From JAWLHA01 sp041690535 (lineage in GTDB: Bacteria > Pseudomonadota > Gammaproteobacteria > Thiohalomonadales > Thiohalomonadaceae): a stretch of 64,000 nt of DNA. The notes below the pieces were generated by a model, which was not told the DNA's origin, ran no database searches, and saw only the letters and a list, made by a program, of their open reading frames with translations. Shown in pieces: positions 41,592 to 50,278 of this stretch. Position 1 is the stretch's first letter, and every line of letters begins with the position of its first letter. The position numbers and the translations under genes are program-made. The DNA is taken from NCBI GenBank assembly GCA_041690535.1, contig JAWLHA010000020.1, forward strand, positions 1 to 64,000. Direction: 5' to 3'.

Positions 41592-42614
41592 ATGAGCGAA
41601 GGATACGATATCGCGGTGCTGGGCGTGACCTGCACTATTGGGGAGGTCATGCTGGAGTTGTTGGGGGAGAGGGAGTTCCCGGTGAAGACTCTCTATCCCC
41701 TGGAGGAGCGGAGTGCAGCGGGAGGGCGCGTCGATTTCAAGGGCAAAGGACTGTCCGTGGGGGATGTGGCCGAGTTCAACTTTACCCGGGCGCGCATCGC
41801 CTTCTTTTGCGGGGAGGCCGAGTTGGCGGCGCAGTACGGCACCATTGCCGCAGAGGCCGGTTGCATCGTCATCGATACCTCTCCCCACTTTCGCGAACAC
41901 GCCGACGTTCCTCTGGTGGTTCCGGAGGTGAATGCGGCAGCCATCGGCGATTACCAGGTTCGCAACATCATTGCCAGTCCGGGTGCCACGGCTATCGAGC
42001 TTGCCGTCGCCCTGAATCCCATCCGCCTGGCGGCGGGTCTGGAGCGGGTCAATGTGGTCACCTGCGAGGCGGCATCGACTCTGGGCAAGGGCGGCATCGA
42101 GGAGCTGGCCTCTCAGACCGCCAACCTCTTGAACGGTCGGCCGATCACGCCGAAGCGGTTTTCACGACAGATTGCCTTCAACGTGTTGCCTCTCACCGAT
42201 GAACCAACGGACAGCGGCTATACGGGGGGGGAGATGGCCTTGATCGGGGAGCTGCGCAGAGTGTTCGAGGACGATGCACTCCCCGTCAATCCCACGATCG
42301 CGGTGGTTCCGACCTTTTTCGGACATGCCGCCGCAGTGCATGCAGAAACCACCGAGAAGCTCGGCGCCGCCGCGGCCCGGGAGTTGCTGGAGCAGGCGCC
42401 CGGGCTGGCGGTAATCGATGCTGCGGGCCCGGACGGTTTCCCCACCGCCGTGACCGATGCGGTCAACGCCGACGCGGTCTACGTCGGGCGGGTTCGCGAA
42501 GACCTGTCGCATGCGGCCGGTCTCGACCTCTGGGTGGTGGCGGACAACGTGCGGAAGGGCGGCGCCCTGAACGCTGTTCAGATCGCGGAAGTTTTGGTAA
42601 AAGACTATTTGTAG
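41592..42614 (+). CDS. usg: USG-1-type Asd paralogue, probably non-catalytic
   Basis: The 340-residue protein has the Asd fold: N-terminal nucleotide-binding region (AVLGVTCTIGEVMLELL) and C-terminal dimerisation domain. At the position of the Asd catalytic cysteine (NCT) it reads SPGATAIELAVALNP, with alanine in place of cysteine, so dehydrogenase activity is not expected. The role of USG-1 proteins is not established. Two starts are possible: ATG 41592 after GAGGAG at short spacing, or ATG 41574. It sits between asd and fimV, as in Pseudomonas. Confidence 0.9.
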   Translation: MSEGYDIAVLGVTCTIGEVMLELLGEREFPVKTLYPLEERSAAGGRVDFKGKGLSVGDVAEFNFTRARIAFFCGEAELAAQYGTIAAEAGCIVIDTSPHFREHADVPLVVPEVNAAAIGDYQVRNIIASPGATAIELAVALNPIRLAAGLERVNVVTCEAASTLGKGGIEELASQTANLLNGRPITPKRFSRQIAFNVLPLTDEPTDSGYTGGEMALIGELRRVFEDDALPVNPTIAVVPTFFGHAAAVHAETTEKLGAAAARELLEQAPGLAVIDAAGPDGFPTAVTDAVNADAVYVGRVREDLSHAAGLDLWVVADNVRKGGALNAVQIAEVLVKDYL

Positions 42615-42735
42615 GTTATAGTTACATCAACTTGCTAAAGTATTCTCGGAAGTCTTGTGCTCAACCCCGTGTTCGGCATAACGAAAAACAACAGTACGCC
42701 GGATTCACGGCGGTTCGGGTGGTAAGGGAGTGAGG

Positions 42736-45615
42736 ATGGTGCGAAAGCGAGTCCAGGCACTTGTATCTCTGATGACGTTTGTCCCCGTGGCGGGCTGGGG
42801 GCTGGGGCTTGGTGACATTCACCTGCACTCCGCGCTGAACCAGCCGTTGAAGGCCGAGATCGACTTGCTCTCGGTCAATCCGGGGGATCTCGACAACCTC
42901 GATGTAGCGCTTGCCTCCTACGAGACGTTTGCGCGCCTCGGTCTGGAGCGTACGTCCGAGTTGATGCTGCTCCGGTTCAGCGTGGAGGAGCGCAACGGCA
43001 GGCCCTACATCACTGTCACCTCTCCCAAACCCATTCGGGAGCCCTTCCTGGATTTCCTTCTGGAAGTGACCTGGCGTCAGGGGCGGCTGTTACGGGAGTA
43101 CACGCTGCTTCTGGACCCGCCGGACGTGGTGAAGGAGGCGGCACCGAGCGTTGCCGCTCCTGCGGTGACCGCTGCTCGGGCCCCAGCGGCCAAGGCTGCC
43201 CCTGTCTCGGGACAACCGGGTAGTGCCGCCCCCACCTCGGCGCCACGGGGCAGTTCCGGTGCCCCGGCGGCGCGCAAGGGGGAACTGGTCTACGGCCCCG
43301 TAAAGGCCGATGACACCCTCTGGTCCATTGCGCGCAACATGCGCCCGGATGCCTCCGTCAGCGTCCAGCAGATGATGATGGCCCTCTACAAGGCCAATCC
43401 AGATGCATTCGTTGACAACAACGTCAACGGACTGAAAAAAGGCCAGGTGTTGCGCGTCGATGATCCGCGCCTGCTCACCGCCCTCAGCAAGGCCGAGGCG
43501 GAGCGAGAGGTCCGCTATCAATCCCGGGTCTGGCAGGATCTCAAGACCCGTGCGGCCGCCGGAGCGGGTACCCGGACCGCGACCGGCGAGGCCCCCGCCG
43601 CGGCGCCCGCCGGTGCGGGTGCACCGGAGGGCGCCAAACTCAAGCTGGTAGCCCCCGAGGAGGATGAAGGGACGCTCAAGGATGGGGCCGTGCCGGGAGT
43701 CTCCGGTAAGGGCGACATCGAGGCGGTTCGCCAGGACCTGACGGTTGCCCAGGAAGCGGCCAAAGTCCAGCAGCGGGAAAATCAGGAACTGCGCGCCCGG
43801 GTGCGTGAGCTGGAAGAGCAACTGGAGCGGATGCAGCGGCTCATCTCCCTGAAGGACAACGATCTGGCCGCGGTCCAGGAGCAGCTTCGCGCTCAGGCAT
43901 CGGCAGAGACAGCTGCGGCCAGGGAGGCACGTCCGCTGACGGCACCCGCTGCGGCTGAAACCACCGCCCAGCAGGCCCCGGAGCCGAAGCCGGCCGCCGA
44001 ACCCAAGCCGGCACCCACGCCGGCCGCACCGCCCAAGGTGGCTGAACCGCAAAAGCCGGTCGAGGCGAAGCAACCAGCGCCACCCAAGCCGAAACCGGCA
44101 CCCCAGCCGGCGCCCGAGCCCGGTTTCGTGGACACCGTGCTGCAGAACCCCGGGCTCTATGGCGGCGGGGCCGGAGCGGTGCTCTTGGTGGCCCTGCTGT
44201 TTGGCTGGCTGATCAGACGGCGTCGGGCTGCGGCCGGCTTCCAGGAGAGCATCCTGACCGGCGGGACCTCCTCCATGTTGGCCGCCGGAAACGAGGAGGG
44301 GCGCTCTTCAGTGGAAAGCTCGTTCCTCAGTGACCTGACCGTCAGCGGGATGGGGGCGGTTCAGGAGGAGAGCGAGGTGGATCCGCTCACGGAAGCGGAC
44401 GTCTATATGGCTTACGGCCGCTTCCAGCAGGCCGAGGAGTTGTTGAAGGAGGCGCTCTCGCACACCCCGGATCGCCCGGAGGTGCTCGTCAAGCTGCTGG
44501 AGGTCTACCACCAGAGCCGGAACAGGGCCGCCTTCGAGGGACTCGTCAAGGAGGCCATCTCGAAAGTGGAGGGTAATGAGACCCTGTGGAACAAGGTCTT
44601 GACCATGGGGCATGAGCTGGCCCCGGAAAACCCCCTGTTCGCGGAAGCCCCTAAGGGCGGGGAGGTGTCCGTTTCGAGTGGGAACGGCACCAAGAGCGAT
44701 CACATCATGGATGACGTGTTCGATATCGGTTTGGACCTCGATGAACTCGCCGCCGAGATGGAAGGGGCCGGCGAACCTGGTGCCGGCGCATCGTCGGTTG
44801 GCGGCGAGGAGTTCGACATGGACATCGGCCTGGATCTCGGGTTCGAGTCCGAGGCTGAAAAGGCCGGCACCCCTGTCTCCGGGAGGGCGGAACAGAAGGC
44901 CGGCGGCAGCGAGGGGCTGGACCTCGACTTCGATCTTGACCTTGGGGGCGATGAGGAGCCGTCGGCCTCCGCGCTGCAGTCCTCTGCCCCGGCAGAGGGC
45001 CCGTTCTCCCTTGAGAGTGAACTCGATGAGAGCGCGTTCTCCATGGGCGGGGAACAGGCCGAAGGCCAGGGGGAGGAGGAAGCGGGCGGCGAACTCGATT
45101 TCGATTTCGAGCTCCCTGGGGACGAACGCGCCACGAGTGAACTCGGGGAGGAGGCGGATGAGTTTCCGGTGGCTGATCTCGAAATGCTCGGTGGCGAAGA
45201 GTCGCCGAAAGGGGACGATGAATTCGATTTCGGCGATCTGAGCCTGGGTAGCGACGATAGCGAATCCGAGTTCTCCATGGAAACCAAGACGGAGGAATCC
45301 CTGGAGGAGACCTTCTCCCTTGATGACCTGGATCTCGGAGAGATCGAGGCGCCAGAGCCGGAGGCGGCCGGAGCTTCCCCCGGGTCGGCCGATGTCTCCG
45401 GAGATCTCGACCTCGCCGCCTTGGACATGGACTTCGGTGCCGACGACCTGCTGGGCGGGTTGGACGAAGTGGCGACCAAACTCGACTTGGCCAAGGCCTA
45501 TGTGGAGATGGGCGACAATGAAGGGGCCAAGGACATGCTCGAGGAGGTCCTGAGCGAAGGGGACGAGGAGCAGCAGGCCAGGGCAAAAGAGCTGCTGGAG
45601 AAAATCGGCGCCTAG
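42736..45615 (+). CDS. fimV: FimV/HubP-type peptidoglycan-binding polar hub protein
   Basis: The 959-residue protein has a signal peptide, then a FimV N-terminal domain (about 25-125) and a LysM domain (about 180-240; YGPVKADDTLWSIARNM). A coiled coil (about 330-390) and a Pro/Ala/Lys-rich stretch (about 405-465) come next, followed by one membrane helix (about 478-498) and a very acidic cytoplasmic half with repeated D/E-L-D-F blocks. A C-terminal FimV/TPR-like domain (about 905-959; DLAKAYVEMGDNEGAKDMLEEVL) ends it. FimV organises cell poles, type IV pilus assembly and cAMP signalling. ATG 42736 follows GGGAG; an in-frame GTG lies 6 bases earlier. Confidence 0.93.
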   Translation: MVRKRVQALVSLMTFVPVAGWGLGLGDIHLHSALNQPLKAEIDLLSVNPGDLDNLDVALASYETFARLGLERTSELMLLRFSVEERNGRPYITVTSPKPIREPFLDFLLEVTWRQGRLLREYTLLLDPPDVVKEAAPSVAAPAVTAARAPAAKAAPVSGQPGSAAPTSAPRGSSGAPAARKGELVYGPVKADDTLWSIARNMRPDASVSVQQMMMALYKANPDAFVDNNVNGLKKGQVLRVDDPRLLTALSKAEAEREVRYQSRVWQDLKTRAAAGAGTRTATGEAPAAAPAGAGAPEGAKLKLVAPEEDEGTLKDGAVPGVSGKGDIEAVRQDLTVAQEAAKVQQRENQELRARVRELEEQLERMQRLISLKDNDLAAVQEQLRAQASAETAAAREARPLTAPAAAETTAQQAPEPKPAAEPKPAPTPAAPPKVAEPQKPVEAKQPAPPKPKPAPQPAPEPGFVDTVLQNPGLYGGGAGAVLLVALLFGWLIRRRRAAAGFQESILTGGTSSMLAAGNEEGRSSVESSFLSDLTVSGMGAVQEESEVDPLTEADVYMAYGRFQQAEELLKEALSHTPDRPEVLVKLLEVYHQSRNRAAFEGLVKEAISKVEGNETLWNKVLTMGHELAPENPLFAEAPKGGEVSVSSGNGTKSDHIMDDVFDIGLDLDELAAEMEGAGEPGAGASSVGGEEFDMDIGLDLGFESEAEKAGTPVSGRAEQKAGGSEGLDLDFDLDLGGDEEPSASALQSSAPAEGPFSLESELDESAFSMGGEQAEGQGEEEAGGELDFDFELPGDERATSELGEEADEFPVADLEMLGGEESPKGDDEFDFGDLSLGSDDSESEFSMETKTEESLEETFSLDDLDLGEIEAPEPEAAGASPGSADVSGDLDLAALDMDFGADDLLGGLDEVATKLDLAKAYVEMGDNEGAKDMLEEVLSEGDEEQQARAKELLEKIGA

Positions 45616-45634
45616 ACCGGGTGGTCTACAGCCT

Positions 45635-45679
45635 GCGCCCCGCGCGGCCTGGCGGCTGTGGCGGGGCGCTGCCGTTTTT
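45635..45679 (+). terminator. Terminator after fimV
   Basis: GCGCCCCGC (45635-45643) pairs perfectly with GCGGGGCGC (45661-45669) around a 17-nt loop, and five T residues follow at 45675-45679. It lies 20 bp after the fimV stop, and truA begins 170 bp later, so a transcription break here is likely. Confidence 0.6.
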
Positions 45680-45848
45680 GGGGGGGAGGCAACCCATTGG
45701 GGAATGGCCACTTCGGTGCCTTCCCGTTCTGGCGGAAGTCAGATCTTGCCGGCGTTGTCCGGGCCGATGTGATTCAGGTTCCAGGCGGCTCTGGGGCCGG
45801 TGCATCAACTGATATTCCTCAGATGTTCTCGAGTGCATTAACACCACC

Positions 45849-46631
45849 ATGCGAATCGCCTTGGGTATTGAATACGACGGCAGCGGCTTCGGAGGCTGGC
45901 AGGCACAGAGTCACGACCCGAACACCGTCCAGGCCACTGTGGAGAAGACGCTTTCGAAGATCGCCGACCACCCGGTCAGTGTCATCTGCGGCGGGAGGAC
46001 CGATCGCGGGGTGCATGCGACCGGACAGGTGGTCCACTTCGAGACAGAGGCGGCACGCCCTTTGCGGGCGTGGGTACACGGGAGCAACTCCAATCTGCCT
46101 CCGGGGGTGAGCGTCGTGTGGGCGCGACAGGTCGCCGATGACTTCCACGCCCGTTTCTCGGCAACACGGCGCGCCTACCGCTATGTCATCCTCGAGCGGG
46201 AGTCGCGGCCGGCAATCCTTGCCAATCGGGTGACCTGGTCCTACCGGGCGCTGGATGCCCAGCGTATGGCAGAGGGGGGGGAGTTTCTCTTGGGCGAGCA
46301 CGACTTCTCCTCCTATCGGGCCCAGGCCTGCCAGGCGAGGAGTCCCGTTCGGGAAATCTACCGGCTCGACGTGGCAAGGCAGAACGCCTTTCTGACCATT
46401 GCGGTGGAGGCCAATGGCTTTCTGCACCACATGGTGCGTAACATCGCCGGGGTGCTGATGGAGATCGGTGCCGGTGAACGGCCGCCAGAGTGGGCCCGGG
46501 AGGTGCTCGAGGCCCGTGACCGGCGAGTTGGCGGTATCACGGCCGCGTCCCACGGCCTCTATCTGGAGCGGATCGATTATCCGGAGCACTTCGGACTGCC
46601 CCGACTTCCGCCGGTTTCGTTGGTCTGGTAA
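45849..46631 (+). CDS. truA: tRNA pseudouridine(38-40) synthase
   Basis: The 260-residue enzyme converts U38-U40 in tRNA anticodon arms to pseudouridine. The catalytic Asp is in CGGRTDRGVHATGQVVHF (about 51). Other signatures are LGIEYDGSGFGGWQ at the N-terminus, RRAYRYVI, and the C-terminal GFLHHMVRNIAGVLMEIG. It begins the truA-trpF-trpB-trpA-accD-folC-dedD run, which has no gap over about 95 bp. Confidence 0.97.
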   Translation: MRIALGIEYDGSGFGGWQAQSHDPNTVQATVEKTLSKIADHPVSVICGGRTDRGVHATGQVVHFETEAARPLRAWVHGSNSNLPPGVSVVWARQVADDFHARFSATRRAYRYVILERESRPAILANRVTWSYRALDAQRMAEGGEFLLGEHDFSSYRAQACQARSPVREIYRLDVARQNAFLTIAVEANGFLHHMVRNIAGVLMEIGAGERPPEWAREVLEARDRRVGGITAASHGLYLERIDYPEHFGLPRLPPVSLVW

Positions 46632-46644
46632 TCTGCCGGGTTCC

Positions 46645-47295
46645 ATGAACGAGAAAAATCAGCGCCGGACCCGAATCAAGATCTGCGGCATTACCCGCCC
46701 GGAAGATGGCGTGGCGGCGGCCCGTTGCGGGGCCGATGCCATCGGCTTGGTGTTTTATGAACGCAGCCCCCGGGCAGTGAGCATCGTCCAAGCGAGGGCG
46801 GTGGTTGTGGCCCTGCCCCCCTTTGTGACGGTGGTCGGGCTGTTCGTCAACGCCCCCGCCGAGCAGGTAGAGAGGGTGCTCGAGGCGGTGCCGCTGGATG
46901 TGCTTCAGTTCCACGGGGACGAACCGGCCGCGGCCTGTGAGCGCCACCGGCGGCCCTATGTCAAGGCCATCCGCATGCGCGAGGGCATCGATCTGAGAAC
47001 GGTGTCACAGACGTATCGCACTGCGGCCGGCCTGTTGCTCGACAGCTATCAGGCAGGCGTGCCCGGGGGAACCGGCCTCGCCTTCGACTGGCGCCTCATC
47101 CCGAGCGATCTGCCCATCCCAGTCGTGCTCGCGGGCGGTCTGGACGAGCACAACGTCGGGCGCGCCATCGCCGAGGCCCGTCCCTATGCCGTGGACACGA
47201 GCAGCGGCGTGGAACTGGAGAAGGGAATCAAGGATCCCGCGCGGATAGCGGGCTTCGTCCACGCAGTGGGCGCGGCGGACAGGCTGGTGAAATGA
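46645..47295 (+). CDS. trpF: Phosphoribosylanthranilate isomerase
   Basis: The 216-residue TIM-barrel enzyme catalyses the Amadori rearrangement in tryptophan synthesis. It has the catalytic cysteine in RIKICGITRPED (about 13), GLVFYERSPRAV, LQFHGDE, and the catalytic Asp in LLLDSYQAGVPGGTGLAFDW. ATG 46645 starts 13 bp after truA; the longer open frame from 46468 lies inside truA. The fused TrpC-TrpF form of Enterobacteria is not used here. Confidence 0.97.
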   Translation: MNEKNQRRTRIKICGITRPEDGVAAARCGADAIGLVFYERSPRAVSIVQARAVVVALPPFVTVVGLFVNAPAEQVERVLEAVPLDVLQFHGDEPAAACERHRRPYVKAIRMREGIDLRTVSQTYRTAAGLLLDSYQAGVPGGTGLAFDWRLIPSDLPIPVVLAGGLDEHNVGRAIAEARPYAVDTSSGVELEKGIKDPARIAGFVHAVGAADRLVK

Positions 47296-47316
47296 ATTGC
47301 GAGGAAGAACCCCTGC

Positions 47317-48540
47317 ATGCAAGAGAATGAGAAGCGCTACGAGGACCTGATGGCACTCCCAGACGAACGGGGGCACTTCGGTCCATACGGTGGAGTGTTC
47401 GTCGCCGAGACCCTCATAGAGCCCCTTGAGGAGCTACGCCAGGCGTACGAGCAGTACCGCAGGGATCCGGCCTTTCAGGCCGAACTGGACGATGACCTGC
47501 GGCAGTTCGTCGGTCGCCCCTCGCCGCTGTACTACGCGCGCCGCTGGAGCGAGAAGTTCGGGGGGGCGCGTATCTACCTGAAGCGCGAGGACCTCAACCA
47601 CACCGGTGCCCACAAGGTGAACAACACCATTGGCCAGGGACTCCTGGCCCGGCGCATGGGCAAGACCCGCATCATCGCCGAGACCGGTGCGGGGCAGCAC
47701 GGGGTGGCTACCGCCACCGTTGCCGCACGCCTTGGGCTCAAGTGTGTCATCTACATGGGGGCGGAGGATATCCGTCGTCAGGCCATCAATGTCTATCGCA
47801 TGCGGCTGCTGGGTGCCGAGGTGGTGCCGGTGGAGTCGGGTTCCAAAACCTTGAAGGATGCCTTGAACGAGGCGATGCGGGATTGGGTCACCAACGTGGA
47901 TGACACCTTCTACATCATCGGCACGGTGGCCGGTCCTCACCCCTATCCGGCCATGGTGCGGGATTTTCAGGCCATCATCGGCCGCGAGGCGCGGGAGCAG
48001 ATCCTGGCCCAGGAAGGCCGGCTGCCCGATGCGCTGGTGGCGGCTGTGGGGGGCGGTTCCAATGCCATGGGGCTGTTCTATCCCTTCCTCGGTGACACCG
48101 CGGTAGCGATGTATGGCGTGGAGGCCGCCGGGGACGGCATCGAGACCGGCCGGCACTCGGCCCCCCTCTGCGCCGGCCGTCCGGGGGTATTGCACGGCAA
48201 CCGCACCTACCTCATGGAAGACGACGACGGACAGATCATCGAGACCCACTCCATCTCTGCCGGTTTGGACTACCCCGGAGTCGGCCCGGAGCATGCCTGG
48301 CTGAAGGATCGCGGGCGTGCCAACTACGTCTCCATCACCGACAGCGAGGCCTTGGCGGCCTTCCACGACCTCACCCGGACCGAGGGCATCATGCCGGCCC
48401 TGGAGTCGAGTCATGCGCTGGCCTATGCCATGAAGCTGGCGCCTACCATGACGACGGATCAGATTTTGGTGGTCAATCTCTCCGGGCGGGGAGACAAGGA
48501 CATCCATACCGTCGCCGCGTTGGAGGGAATCAAGGTATGA
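47317..48540 (+). CDS. trpB: Tryptophan synthase beta subunit
   Basis: The 407-residue PLP enzyme condenses indole and serine. The Schiff-base lysine is in NHTGAHKVNNTIGQ (about 96), the phosphate-binding loop is GGGSNAMGLF (about 241), and the catalytic Glu is in AETGAGQHGVATATVAA. Its stop overlaps trpA by four bases (ATGA), which helps balanced subunit synthesis for the alpha2-beta2 complex. Confidence 0.98.
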   Translation: MQENEKRYEDLMALPDERGHFGPYGGVFVAETLIEPLEELRQAYEQYRRDPAFQAELDDDLRQFVGRPSPLYYARRWSEKFGGARIYLKREDLNHTGAHKVNNTIGQGLLARRMGKTRIIAETGAGQHGVATATVAARLGLKCVIYMGAEDIRRQAINVYRMRLLGAEVVPVESGSKTLKDALNEAMRDWVTNVDDTFYIIGTVAGPHPYPAMVRDFQAIIGREAREQILAQEGRLPDALVAAVGGGSNAMGLFYPFLGDTAVAMYGVEAAGDGIETGRHSAPLCAGRPGVLHGNRTYLMEDDDGQIIETHSISAGLDYPGVGPEHAWLKDRGRANYVSITDSEALAAFHDLTRTEGIMPALESSHALAYAMKLAPTMTTDQILVVNLSGRGDKDIHTVAALEGIKV

Positions 48541-49346
48541 GTCGCATCGAGAACCGTTTCAAGGCCCTCAAGGCAGCCGGCCGCAAGGCACTGATCCCCT
48601 TTGTGACCGCCGGCGACCCCAATCCCCAGGTGACGGTGCCATTGATGCATGCGCTGGTGAAGGCGGGGGCGGACATCATCGAGTTGGGGGTCCCGTTCTC
48701 CGATCCGATGGCCGATGGCCCCGTGATCCAGCACGCCAGTGAACGGGCCTTGCTCCACCATGTGAGCCTGCGCGGGGTGCTGGAGATGGTGCGGGCCTTC
48801 CGCACCGAGAACCAGGAGACTCCGGTGGTGCTCATGGGATACCTGAACCCCATCGAGCGCATGGGCTATGCGGAATTCGCCGCTGCCGCCGACGCGGCGG
48901 GCGTCGATGGGGTGTTGACCGTCGACCTGCCGCCGGAGGAGGGGAGCGAATTTTTCACCGCCATCAAGAGTCGCGGCATCGATCCCATCTTCCTCCTCTC
49001 GCCCACCACCACGCCGGAGCGGATGGGGCGCATCTGCAGCGAAGCCAGCGGTTTCGTCTACTACGTCTCGGTCAAGGGGATCACCGGCGCGGCTCACCTG
49101 GATACCGTAGAGGTGCAAGAGCGTCTGGCGATGATCCGCACCAAGACCTCCCTGCCCGTGGGTGTCGGTTTCGGCATTCGGGATGCCCAATCGGCGGCGC
49201 AGGTGGGCGAGTTTGCCGATGCCGTGGTCGTCGGCAGCGCCGTCGTTAAGCGGATCGAGTCCCTTCAGAGCACCCCCGAACAGATCCCCGAAAGCGTGGG
49301 GGCGTTTATCAGCGAACTGCGCCAGGCGCTCGATGGCGCTGCCTGA
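48537..49346 (+). CDS. trpA: Tryptophan synthase alpha subunit
   Basis: The 269-residue TIM-barrel subunit cleaves indole-3-glycerol phosphate and passes indole through a tunnel to TrpB. The catalytic Glu is in IIELGVPFSDPMADGPVIQ (about 51) and the catalytic Asp in GVLTVDLPPEE (about 62). Phosphate-binding glycines lie in VGVGFGIRDAQSA. It is coupled to trpB by overlap and lies 37 bp before accD. Confidence 0.98.
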   Translation: MSRIENRFKALKAAGRKALIPFVTAGDPNPQVTVPLMHALVKAGADIIELGVPFSDPMADGPVIQHASERALLHHVSLRGVLEMVRAFRTENQETPVVLMGYLNPIERMGYAEFAAAADAAGVDGVLTVDLPPEEGSEFFTAIKSRGIDPIFLLSPTTTPERMGRICSEASGFVYYVSVKGITGAAHLDTVEVQERLAMIRTKTSLPVGVGFGIRDAQSAAQVGEFADAVVVGSAVVKRIESLQSTPEQIPESVGAFISELRQALDGAA

Positions 49347-49383
49347 TTTCGTTTTGGGCGAGTTTACTTAAGGAATTGTCTCC

Positions 49384-50256
49384 ATGAGTTGGTTGAAAAA
49401 ACTCTTGCCCTCGAAGATCCGCACCGAGGGCGGCAGCAAGAAGACGGTCCCCGAGGGGTTGTGGGCGAAGTGCCAGGGCTGCAATGCGGTGCTCTACCGG
49501 GCCGAGCTCGAGCGGCATCAGGAAGTGTGCCCCAAGTGCGGCTATCACATGCGTATCCGGGCCCGCCGTCGATTGAACGCCCTGCTGGACCCGGAACCCC
49601 GGGTCGAGATCGGTGGAAACCTCCAGCCGGTGGACGCACTGAAGTTCCGGGACAGCAAGAAATACAAGGATCGGATCGTTCAGGCGCAAAAGGCGACCGA
49701 TGAGAGCGATGCCCTGGTGGTGATGATGGGCCAGGTGCAGGGGGTCCCGCTGGTGGCGGCCGCCTTCGAGTTCACCTTCATGGGTGGCTCCATGGGCTCG
49801 GTGGTGGGCGAGCGTTTCGTGCGGGCGGTGAACACCGCCATCGACAATGGCATCCCGCTGGTGTGTTTCTCCGCCTCCGGCGGGGCGCGCATGCAGGAGG
49901 CGCTGTTCTCCCTCATGCAGATGTCCAAGACCTCGGCGGCGTTGGCCCGGCTGAGCCGCAAGGGGATCCCTTTTGTCTCCGTGCTCACCGATCCCACCAT
50001 GGGCGGCGTTTCTGCCAGCCTCGCCATGCTCGGTGATGTGAACATGGCCGAACCCAACGCCCTGATCGGGTTTGCCGGTCCCCGCGTGATCGAGCAGACG
50101 GTGCGTGAAACCCTGCCCGAGGGCTTTCAGCGCTCGGAATTCCTGCTGGAGCACGGTGCCATCGACATGATCGTCGACCGGCGCGAGATGCGGAACAAGT
50201 TGGCCAGCCTCCTGACCATTCTCACCCATCAGCCAGCTCCGGCGAAGGCTGGCTGA
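49384..50256 (+). CDS. accD: Acetyl-CoA carboxylase carboxyltransferase beta subunit
   Basis: The 290-residue subunit transfers carboxyl from biotin to acetyl-CoA together with AccA, the first step of fatty-acid synthesis. A C4 zinc ribbon (CQGCNAVLYRAELERHQEVCPKCG, about 29-52, which also regulates translation in E. coli) precedes the crotonase-like domain, which has FSASGGARMQEALFSLMQM and oxyanion-hole glycines in DPTMGGVSASLAMLGD. Position between trpA and folC is conserved. Confidence 0.98.
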   Translation: MSWLKKLLPSKIRTEGGSKKTVPEGLWAKCQGCNAVLYRAELERHQEVCPKCGYHMRIRARRRLNALLDPEPRVEIGGNLQPVDALKFRDSKKYKDRIVQAQKATDESDALVVMMGQVQGVPLVAAAFEFTFMGGSMGSVVGERFVRAVNTAIDNGIPLVCFSASGGARMQEALFSLMQMSKTSAALARLSRKGIPFVSVLTDPTMGGVSASLAMLGDVNMAEPNALIGFAGPRVIEQTVRETLPEGFQRSEFLLEHGAIDMIVDRREMRNKLASLLTILTHQPAPAKAG

Positions 50257-50278
50257 GGCCGCAGGGTGCGGCGCGTCC

